From the NCBI GenBank assembly GCA_965249765.1, contig CBDFMR010000003.1, positions 124,001 to 188,000 of the forward strand: a DNA stretch of 64,000 nt, written 5' to 3'. How positions within the stretch are numbered: position 1 is the first letter of the stretch; every line of letters begins with the position of its first letter. The position numbers and the translations under genes were made by a program. The stretch is from CBDFMR01 sp965249765. Its GTDB lineage: Bacteria > Bacteroidota > Bacteroidia > Chitinophagales > Saprospiraceae. Positions 35,282 to 43,600 of the stretch are shown here, in pieces. A model generated the notes under the pieces. That model made no database searches, was not told the DNA's origin, and saw nothing but the letters and a program-made list of their open reading frames with translations.

Positions 35282-35863
35282 TTAGTGTAAGTGAAGTTGA
35301 CGTCTTGAAAGAATAAGCTCTAGCTGAGATTTGAGGGCGAAAGGTTCGTATTTGCGCCAGTTGATATCCATTAAGCCCTCACCATAGCTTACGTAATTCA
35401 TAAGCCTTCCTGTATTCATCTCTTGCTGGTAATGTTCTCTTGTATTGAGTAGGCAGATCCAGCCTCTATCTTCTTTAATTTCATCGAACCATTCTTCATA
35501 ATAGCTCTCATCAGATGCGTGAAAGTTGAGCACATTGTCACAACAGAGGATAAATTTAAGGATGCCATGCTGGATGAGGTTATCGGCAATTTCATTTTTT
35601 ACGGTCATGACATCATTGTGCAGGCAGTCATTCCATTCACCTATAAACTCTATGACGGCAAATGACTCATCATAGTCTACGTAGATGACTTTGGTGTAAA
35701 GTGTCTCAGATCCAAAGTAGTCCCATTGAGGATGGATATAATAATTGTAGATCTTATTAGTGAAGCTAAACTCATCATATGCACGACCATAGAAGGGCGA
35801 ATTGTCGTCTTCACTTGCTATGTAAGAATCTCTCCAACCGTAATGTGGTTCTATGTCGTGCAC
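35282..35863 (-). CDS. conserved hypothetical protein upstream of era (193 aa)
   Basis: A 193-residue soluble-looking protein without signal peptide or membrane segments, rich in acidic and aromatic residues (YYIHPQWDYFGSE, ESYYEEWFDEIKEDRGW). The start appears to be a GTG at 35863. I recognise no catalytic motif. The 1-bp gap to era suggests co-transcription with it, and from memory similar unannotated proteins occur near era in other Bacteroidota. The divergent NadR-like gene starts 33 bp away, so both promoters must share a very small region. Confidence 0.75.
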   Translation of the reverse strand: MHDIEPHYGWRDSYIASEDDNSPFYGRAYDEFSFTNKIYNYYIHPQWDYFGSETLYTKVIYVDYDESFAVIEFIGEWNDCLHNDVMTVKNEIADNLIQHGILKFILCCDNVLNFHASDESYYEEWFDEIKEDRGWICLLNTREHYQQEMNTGRLMNYVSYGEGLMDINWRKYEPFALKSQLELILSRRQLHLH

Positions 35864-35896
35864 GGATTCGTAAATTTGTTATAAGTTAACACCAAT

Positions 35897-36445
35897 ATGG
35901 GAAAAATGATTGGGTATAGGCCTTCCTTTTCTGGTAAAATTGTGATCACTGGTGCGGAGTCCTCAGGAAAGACAACGCTGGCAAGTCATTTGTCTCGGAA
36001 ATTGGGCATTCCGTTGGTCGCAGAATATGCGCGGGATTACCTCAAGGATAAGCTCGATTATGATTATAATGACCTGCTTGTCATTGCCAGGGAGCAAAAG
36101 AGGAGAGAGGACGAACTGAGAGGTAAGCATGACACGATTCTATGTGACACGGATGTTGTCAATCATGCAGTCTGGAGTCGCATCAAGTATGGCAAAGTGG
36201 ACGACTGGATGACGCATAATCAAGGGGCGATCAAGGATAACATTTACTTATTGTGTATCAATGATCTGGGCTGGGTGGAAGATCAATTGCGGGAGAGCTC
36301 TTCGCTGGTCCATCGGGAGTTAATCCTTCAAGAGCATAGAGATATTATTTTGGATCATGGCGGAAGGATGTTTTATGTCTATGGGAAGGGTGAATTGAGA
36401 TTTTTAAGAGCGGAGAGGATTGTTAGTAATGTGGTGGCTTGGTAG
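35897..36445 (+). CDS. NadR-like nucleotide/ribonucleoside kinase (AAA family ATPase)
   Basis: A 182-residue P-loop kinase. The Walker A motif is ITGAESSGKTTLASHL (about residues 17-32), followed by AEYARDYL and a LCDTDV Walker B-like strand. The whole pattern matches the ribosylnicotinamide kinase domain of NadR but without the adenylyltransferase or repressor parts. In Bacteroidota such stand-alone proteins are thought to phosphorylate nicotinamide riboside or a related vitamin ribonucleoside after import. No pnuC-type transporter is adjacent here. Given the riboswitch-controlled thiamin receptor about 1 kb downstream, a link to vitamin salvage is possible but unproven. Confidence 0.82.
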   Translation: MGKMIGYRPSFSGKIVITGAESSGKTTLASHLSRKLGIPLVAEYARDYLKDKLDYDYNDLLVIAREQKRREDELRGKHDTILCDTDVVNHAVWSRIKYGKVDDWMTHNQGAIKDNIYLLCINDLGWVEDQLRESSSLVHRELILQEHRDIILDHGGRMFYVYGKGELRFLRAERIVSNVVAW

Positions 36446-36460
36446 GTGTATAACTAATTT

Positions 36461-36500
36461 CAATTTTAGAGTAAATCAATTTTAGAGTAAATCAATTTTT
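36461..36500. repeat. 16-bp tandem repeat
   Basis: CAATTTTAGAGTAAAT occurs twice in direct tandem, followed by a third partial unit CAATTTTT, just after the NadR-like gene. Confidence 0.85.
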
Positions 36501-36653
36501 TACAGATGGGTGGATTTCCTTTAAGGTAAGGATGAGTGATGCTCCTGATTTCAAGATCAGACATAGAAATAAAAGAGAATTGTGCAATTTTTCTTCACAC
36601 AGTTGGTGAGAACTTTGGCATGATATTGGGGTATCATATACTACCTCATTAAA

Positions 36654-36836
36654 CTAATGTTTGAAGAGTTCATTTAAGGGTGTTAATGCTCCGGCGTCCT
36701 TGTAGGGGCTTTTTGTTTTACTGATTCTTAGTACAACCTGATCGTCGAGATTTTCATGACTTAGATGACATTCGATCGTAAATCTTTCGTCCCTTGAATT
36801 CATGCTAGACTGTCCCACTCCGATGGAGCTCGACAT
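36654..36836 (-). CDS. possible small protein of 60 residues
   Basis: The frame starts with an ATG and codes for 60 residues, including RDERFTIECHLSHENLDDQV and VLRISKTKSPYKDAG. It is acidic to neutral, soluble-looking and has no known motif. The composition is protein-like, but no homologue is known to me and it has no operon partner. It may be chance. Confidence 0.25.
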   Translation of the reverse strand: MSSSIGVGQSSMNSRDERFTIECHLSHENLDDQVVLRISKTKSPYKDAGALTPLNELFKH

Positions 36837-37301
36837 CTTATATTAATCACTTTTATTCGAAGAAGAATACCTCGTATGCTTGCATCGGGGTTTAGAGGAA
36901 AGTTTGAAAACCTAAGGTTTTCAGTTTAGGCTACAGAATTTCGGTTTTTGACCTTCAGGTCAAAATGAAACCAGCGAAATACCTCTGTGGCTTGCTCTGA
37001 GGATAGTTGGTTTCAAGAAATTCAATTTATTGACATATCTCAGCTTCGCTGCTTAATTATTAGAAACATTAATGAATAGGTGTCTAGCATATTATAAGCA
37101 AATACCATCTCAGCTGCAGAGGAGTGATATATCTATAGCTCTTCAAAAAAAAACATCTTGATAGAACCGCAGAGCGGTGACACCACTAAGGTTTCGTATC
37201 CATCTAACATATTGCGGTCTATATTTTTCTATGAACTAAATCTTTCATTTTTCAACCCATAAATAAAACCTCGAATGTGGTGTTAGCAAGATTAGTATTC
37301 T

Positions 37302-37309
37302 TATCTTTG
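37302..37309 (+). promoter_or_regulatory. candidate -7 element of the thiamin-receptor gene
   Basis: TATCTTTG fits TAnnTTTG. A transcript starting 4-6 bases downstream (about 37313-37315) would begin right at the first paired base of the TPP riboswitch, which supports the call. The -33 element is not clear. Confidence 0.5.
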
Positions 37310-37312
37310 TCC

Positions 37313-37386
37313 TTCATTTGGGGTGCTTTACTGAGCTGAGATTATACCCATAGAACCTGATCGGATAATGCTGGTAAGGAAATGAC
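37313..37386 (+). promoter_or_regulatory. TPP riboswitch (THI box)
   Basis: The conserved TPP aptamer core is present in order: GGGGTGC (37320-37326), CTGAGCTGAGATTATACCC, then GAACCTGATCGGATAATGC and TGGTAAGGA. The closing stem P1 is TCATTT (37314-37319) with AAATGA (37380-37385). The pyrimidine sensor CTGAGA and the pyrophosphate-sensor GGATAATGC are both intact. Only about 37 bases separate it from the start codon of the receptor gene and no terminator hairpin with T run is visible. Control is therefore more likely at translation start. It should lower receptor synthesis when thiamin pyrophosphate is plentiful. Confidence 0.95.
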
Positions 37387-37422
37387 TCCAGCCTCAATTA
37401 TCCCGTTAATCGTTGAATAGCT

Positions 37423-39852
37423 ATGTCGAAGTGCATCAAGATTGTCATCCTACTATTATCAGCCCATTGTGTCAATGCACAGTACACCCTATCTGGAACA
37501 GTCAAGAATGAGCGTGGAGAATCTCTAGAGTATGCAAGTGTCTTTCTTCAAGAATCGAGGTATGGGGCTGTCGTTGATTCTACAAAAATATTCAGTATAA
37601 AAGACATACATGAAGGATCCTATATACTGAAATGTACTTATGTGGGATATGAAGATTTTATCATTCCGGTTTCTGTCAGTGAAGACATGCATATGGATAT
37701 CATTCTCGATGGAGAAATTTATAACTTGGATCAGATCGAAATTCAGGGAAACTGGATCAAAGAAGACCAACCTTTTGCACAATCATCCATGGCTCAGGAG
37801 GAGATCGTCAATGTCAATAATGGACAAGACGTACCTTATTCGCTCAAGTGGGTACCGTCGTTGGTTGTCACTTCAGATGCAGGGGCAGGAATAGGATATA
37901 CTGGTCTACGCATTAGAGGGACCGACCCGGGTAGAATCAATGTAACGATCAATGGCATTCCTTTGAATGACGCAGAGTCACACAGCGTATTTTGGGTCGA
38001 CCTTCCTGACATCCTGGCGTCTGCTGAAAACGTTCAGGTAGTACGTGGGGTAGGGGGCTCTACCAATGGTGCAGGTGCCTTTGGTGGTAGTATCAATATC
38101 AATACATCACGAACACGAATCAATCCTTATGCGTCACTCAATGCAAGCTATGGCTCATTCAATACTTTAAAGTATAGCGCAGAGGTGGGGACCGGATTGA
38201 TGAATGGAAAGTATTCGGTTTCTGGGCGCTACTCAGCCATTTCATCCGATGGTTACATTGATAGAGCTACGGCAGATCTGAAGTCATATTATTTATCTGT
38301 TGCACGACTGACGGATAAATCCTCACACCGATTCAATGCATTCTCAGGGCATGAGATTACTTATCAAGCATGGAATGGACTGCCTTATCAATATCTCGAG
38401 ACAGATCGAACTTTTAATTCTGCCGGCATGGAAAAGCCTAGAACCGCCCATGACAACGAAGTAGATGATTATAGACAATCGCATTTCCAATTTTTATCAG
38501 GCTTCCATTTAACTGATGATCTAAAATTGAATACGGGGATTCATTATACAAAAGGCAAGGGATTCTTTGAGTTATATCAGGCCGATGAATTACTCGCAGA
38601 CTTTAGCTTAAGTACCGATCCGGGTGCTGTGTCAGATCTCATTGAGAGAAGATGGCTAGACAATGATTTTTACGGAATGACATTCAGTCTGGTGAGAACA
38701 CTCAAGGGTGGAGATATAAGCCTGAGTGGTGGGCTGCACAATTATCATGGCGATCACTATGGTGACGTTATTTTCAATGAAGCAGGTGTTGTAATTCCTG
38801 ATCAGCACAAATATTATGAGAATGATGCAAAAAAGCTTGACTACAATATTTATACTAAGGTCTCTCATCGGATATTTAATAATCTGCTAGGCTATCTCGA
38901 CTTGCAATATCGATTGATAGACTACGACTTTGAAGGACCGAATAGTGATGGAATCACGACTGATCTAAATGATCAACTCACTTTCTTTAATCCTAAGATC
39001 GGAATCAATTACAAGATTAGTGATAGACTCAGTTCCTTTGCATCGGTAGCCGTCGCTCAGAAGGAACCCACCCGTGATGAGTATGTCGAGTCAGTGGCTA
39101 GTTCTCGACCGAGACCAGAGAAGCTAACAGACATGGAGGTGGGCGTATCGTATGAAGGTGGTCTGTTTTCTATAGCCACGAATGGATATTACATGTCCTA
39201 CTTTGATCAACTGGTGCCCACCGGGAGGATAAATGATGTCGGAGCCATAGTCCGGGAGAATGTAGAGACATCCTCTCGACTGGGAATTGAAATTATGGGA
39301 CGTATCTCACCCTTGCAGAACATTCACCTAAGTGGAAATTTGACATTAAGTAGAAACAAAATCAAAGAGCTAGAAGAATATATAGATAATTGGGCAACCG
39401 GTGAGCAACTGTCAATTCTGCATCAGAATACGGATCTGGCATTGTCCCCATCTGTGATAGGAGGTGGTGAGATAAGCTGGAACATTTTTAAGAACCATCA
39501 CAACGGCGAACTCAGTTTTTCTTTTGCTACCAAATATGTAGGGGACCAATACCTAGACAATACATCAAGCGACTATTCTCGGATCGATGTATATACATAT
39601 AGTGATGCGAGATTCACTTATAAGAATTTTCATCTCTTGGGTAGAAACCTGAGGGTTAATTTACTCGTGAATAACATCTTCAACACCAAGTATCACTCAT
39701 CAGGATGGAACTATCGATTCATATCGTCGGGACATGATCCTACGCCTGATGATCCATATGCTCGTAAAGAAAATAAAAGCTTCTATAACCTGACCGGATT
39801 GTATCCTCAAGCAGGAACAAACTTCATATTAAGTATGGGAATTGACTTTTAA
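37423..39852 (+). CDS. TonB-dependent receptor, predicted thiamin importer
   Basis: An 809-residue outer-membrane receptor. A signal peptide covers about residues 1-19. A carboxypeptidase-regulatory-like domain follows (YTLSGTVKNERGESLEYASV; about 20-105). The TonB plug comes next, with GLRIRGTDPGRINVTINGIP and NVQVVRGVGGSTNGAGAFGG (about 160-225). The 22-strand barrel ends in LSMGIDF. The gene is directly under a TPP riboswitch, and in other Bacteroidota TPP-controlled receptors of this kind have been proposed to take up thiamin across the outer membrane, energised by TonB. The specificity is inferred from the riboswitch only. It converges with the next gene, overlapping it by 4 bp. Confidence 0.92.
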   Translation: MSKCIKIVILLLSAHCVNAQYTLSGTVKNERGESLEYASVFLQESRYGAVVDSTKIFSIKDIHEGSYILKCTYVGYEDFIIPVSVSEDMHMDIILDGEIYNLDQIEIQGNWIKEDQPFAQSSMAQEEIVNVNNGQDVPYSLKWVPSLVVTSDAGAGIGYTGLRIRGTDPGRINVTINGIPLNDAESHSVFWVDLPDILASAENVQVVRGVGGSTNGAGAFGGSININTSRTRINPYASLNASYGSFNTLKYSAEVGTGLMNGKYSVSGRYSAISSDGYIDRATADLKSYYLSVARLTDKSSHRFNAFSGHEITYQAWNGLPYQYLETDRTFNSAGMEKPRTAHDNEVDDYRQSHFQFLSGFHLTDDLKLNTGIHYTKGKGFFELYQADELLADFSLSTDPGAVSDLIERRWLDNDFYGMTFSLVRTLKGGDISLSGGLHNYHGDHYGDVIFNEAGVVIPDQHKYYENDAKKLDYNIYTKVSHRIFNNLLGYLDLQYRLIDYDFEGPNSDGITTDLNDQLTFFNPKIGINYKISDRLSSFASVAVAQKEPTRDEYVESVASSRPRPEKLTDMEVGVSYEGGLFSIATNGYYMSYFDQLVPTGRINDVGAIVRENVETSSRLGIEIMGRISPLQNIHLSGNLTLSRNKIKELEEYIDNWATGEQLSILHQNTDLALSPSVIGGGEISWNIFKNHHNGELSFSFATKYVGDQYLDNTSSDYSRIDVYTYSDARFTYKNFHLLGRNLRVNLLVNNIFNTKYHSSGWNYRFISSGHDPTPDDPYARKENKSFYNLTGLYPQAGTNFILSMGIDF

Positions 39853-40424
39853 AAATTGTAAGAGCCTTTAAACCAGTATTCTACAGTTTGTCCTTGAAAA
39901 TCACGGGCTTCATTGTCAAGGATAAACAAAACTTCGATGCCGAATCTCCAACTGCCATAACCTGATAGATATCCACCACCTAGAAGAGGGTAGTTGAGAT
40001 CTACTCTCTCAGATTGCCCATTGGTATATCCTATTTCGTGACTGAGGTATGAGTACTCACCTTGAAGATATATTTTGTCAGTGACCTTGCCTCTTAAAAA
40101 GGGACCCCCACCATAACTCAATAGGCTAAGATCTGGAGCTCCGAAATTTTGATTGATGAAATTGTAAAACATTCTACCACTTATTCCAGCCGTAAATCTT
40201 TCACCGAGTTTATATCCTACGGACGGTTTTAGAGAAACTCCAAAATCACTACCAAGAGTAATATTTCCAAAACCAATTTCATAGTTGAGCCGATCGTTGA
40301 GCCTTACACTCTCCTCTGTAGATTCTTTGTCTCGGTCTCTACGTCTTTTTTTCTGTGCCTCTACATCAGTAGTGGTAAAGAGGAAGGCAAAGATTAAGAA
40401 GGCAATCGATATTGTACTTTTCAT
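39849..40424 (-). CDS. small outer-membrane beta-barrel protein (about 191 aa)
   Basis: A predicted outer-membrane protein. I place the start at the ATG at 40424 (MKSTISIAFLIFAFLF); a start five codons upstream is also possible. A signal peptide covers about residues 1-23, ending TDVEAQ. A highly basic segment (KKRRRDRDKE) follows, then alternating hydrophobic strands with glycines (LNYEIGFGNITLGSDFGVSL and so on), ending in WFKGSYNF, an aromatic C-terminus typical of barrels. The length suggests an 8-strand barrel. Function unknown. It is transcribed towards the thiamin receptor. Confidence 0.75.
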   Translation of the reverse strand: MKSTISIAFLIFAFLFTTTDVEAQKKRRRDRDKESTEESVRLNDRLNYEIGFGNITLGSDFGVSLKPSVGYKLGERFTAGISGRMFYNFINQNFGAPDLSLLSYGGGPFLRGKVTDKIYLQGEYSYLSHEIGYTNGQSERVDLNYPLLGGGYLSGYGSWRFGIEVLFILDNEARDFQGQTVEYWFKGSYNF

Positions 40425-40601
40425 AAGTGTGATATTCAAGTTACTACTATAGACGTCAAAAATGGCATTTTAGTTTAATATCGTCTTCCCGACGAATAGA
40501 GATAGTCAAAGTTTAAGTGAATATTAACTTTTTCATATTTTTATGACCCCCATTGAGTATAACGTTCATAATCTATTTAGCAAAAGAGTAAATAAGAATT
40601 G

Positions 40602-43600
40602 ATGAAAATATACATGAGTGATTTGATCAAAGGACTGACCTATGTTACCGCCCTGCTATTGACCCCTTCGCTTCAAGGTCAGATATTAAACACAGCATAC
40701 GACCTGTCTGAGACATTTGAGGAATATCGAATTGTTAGAAACAACTCAACAGAACTATTAGAAAAAGTTCGCCAAGAAACTGGTTTTGTAAATGTCAATA
40801 TTGATTTTGGCTATGACAAGAAAGAACTGGAATTGCATCTCTCTGATCTTTTTTCTGAGAATTATATTGTCAATTCATCTGATGGAGAGATTAATACTCA
40901 ACGACCGATTCCTTTAAAAGGTATCGTAAGAAACGACAACCAATCGTTCTCGAGAATAACACTAAATCATGGATTTATTTATGGCTTTGTCGAGCAAAAT
41001 GGAGAACGACTCTACATACAACCACTTTCTGATTTTGCAAGAAATGTGAGTGATGAGTTGTATGTGGCATACTATAACAATGATGTTAAGGAAAATCCTA
41101 CTAAGCATTTATGTGCTTCTAATAAGGCACAGAGCAAATCGAAATATTTAATTCCAACCAATAATATTCAACTTTCGTCCGTAGGTGATTGCTTTGAGGT
41201 GGAGATAGCACTGGCTGCAGACTGGCTAATGCATCAAGATCATGGTGGAGTAGTAGGGACGGAAAATCAAATAACTGCGGTACTAAATGATGTCCAAACT
41301 AACTATGACGATGAGTTTGCCGATGAAATTAAATTTGTCATTTCTGAATTTTGGATTAGCAATTGCAGTACTTGTGATCCTTGGACGGCTGGAACAAATG
41401 CAGGTAATATATTAAGCTCCTTTAGAACATGGGGTGAAGCAGGAGGATTTTCAAATCCATATGACGTTGCCACCTTATGGACAGATCGCAATCTCAACGG
41501 TGGAACTGTTGGCGTTGCTTGGTTTAACGCAATATGTACATCATTTGGATATAATGTTTGTGAAGATTTCACCTCAACCTCGTGGGCACTTAGAGTATTG
41601 TGGGCTCATGAATTGGGTCATAATTTTAATGCCTCTCATGATGGATCTGGATCGCCCACAATCATGGCACCATCAGTAAACAATACAAGCACATGGTCTG
41701 CAGCTTCTATCAACTCCATTCAGAATCACTACAATTCAAGAACATGCCTTGATTTTTGTGCTCTTGCACCGCCTGTAGCAGATTTTAATTATGACCAAAA
41801 TGGTTTTTGTATTCCTATCACGGTAGATTTTGTAGACGTATCTACTAATAATCCTGTGTCATGGCTCTGGTCCTTTCCTGGAGGTAATCCGACGTCTTCA
41901 ATCGACCAAAACCCCACCGGCATTTTTTATGATACTCCAGGTACTTACGATGTAACATTGGAAGCAACAAATAGTGTAGGCTCCAACCAAATAACTAAAA
42001 CCTCGATTGTAGTTGTCGAAGGACCACCAATACCAAGTTTTGATTATACCATCACAGACAATAATGCGATTTTTACTAATACTACTTTGAATGGAGACAG
42101 CTACTATTGGAACTTTGGAGATGGCTTTGATAGTACCGATGAACACCCTGTTCATGTCTATGTCGATGATGGTGTATACACGGTCCTACTTGAAGCGACA
42201 AACATATGTGGAACAAATACGACGGTAGAGACAATTGTAATTGCGACACCGCCAGTCGCTGATTTTGTTGGTGGACCCACATCAGGTTGCGTAGTACATA
42301 CAGTAACTTTTACCGACCTTTCTTCTAATAATACGACGAGCTGGGATTGGTCATTTCCAGGCGGAAGTCCAGCCACTTCTTCTGATCAAAATCCAATAAT
42401 AACATATAATACACCTGGGTTGTACGATGTGACTTTAGTGGCTATTAACCCTCAAGGAACCTCGACATTCATGGAAACAGATTTTGTTGAAGTGTTTGCA
42501 CAACCTATACCTCAGTTTACATATACACAGAATGGGTCGGAGTTTATTTTTGTAAACTCTTCACAGAACTCTACCTCTTATTCTTGGGATTTTGGCGATG
42601 GAAATTCTAGTACTGACGTTCATCCTATCCATACGTATATGACCGAAGGGACTTTCACAGTGGAGCTTATGGCGGATAACAATAACTGCCCTCCAGAAAC
42701 TACCTCAGTGACTGTATCTGTGATACTTCTTCCATCAGCTCAATTTCAAGTGATAGGTGATACCGAAGGCTGTGCGTCGTTTGAAGTAGAATTTCAGGAT
42801 TTATCCGGAAATAATCCTACCAGCTGGGATTGGTCATTTCCAGGCGGAAGTCCTTCTTCTTCTTCTTCTTCTTCTGAGCAAAATCCTACAGTAAATTATA
42901 TTACGCCAGGAGTATATGACGTTACCCTTATCGTTTCTAATATCAATGGTATGGATACAGTGGAGTTAGAAAATTATATTACTGTCAACACTGACCCTAC
43001 AGCCATGGCTTCTTACGTTCAAAATGGATTAGAAATCACGTTTACTGACATGTCCACTGGAGCCGATACATATACATGGGATTTTGGTGACGGAAATGGA
43101 AGCTCTGAAGCAAGTCCGATCTATGCCTATAACCAAGAAGGCATTCATGACGTATCTCTTACTGTGGAAAATGAATGTGGATCATCTACCTATGAAGTAA
43201 CTCTCAATCTATATACCATTCCAAGTGCTGATGCATCGGCTGATGTCACTGACGGTTGTGCTCCGATGGAAGTACAGTATTCGAGCTTGGCTTCTGATAA
43301 CACAACCTCATGGGAATGGTCGTTTCCCGGTGGCAATCCAGCAACGTCCACTGATGAGAACCCATTGGTAACATATAATACAGTAGGGTCTTATAATGTG
43401 ACTTTAGAAGTTTCCAATCCTGGAGGATCTGATATGATTACTTTTACTGATCTAATTACTATAAGTGATGTGCCCTTATCTTCATTTAATCATCAATCTA
43501 ACCTTCTCGAAGTAGACTTTATCAATACAAGTAGTGATACAGATTCTTTCGAATGGGATTTTGGTGACGGAATGATGAGTTCAGATCCTGATCCTACTCA

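Larger units (their letters stand above)
36446..37301. other. long intergenic region with short repeats and no clear gene
   Basis: This 0.86-kb stretch has no convincing gene. It holds a 16-bp tandem duplication (CAATTTTAGAGTAAAT at 36461-36492, with a third partial unit). A 60-codon minus-strand reading frame lies at 36654-36836 (starting MSSSIGVGQSSMNS); it has plausible composition but no recognisable family. Palindromic REP-like stretches lie at 37123-37180, including ACCGCAGAGCGGT and CTGCAGAGGAGTGATATATC. The rest looks like decayed, AT-rich sequence. Confidence 0.5.
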
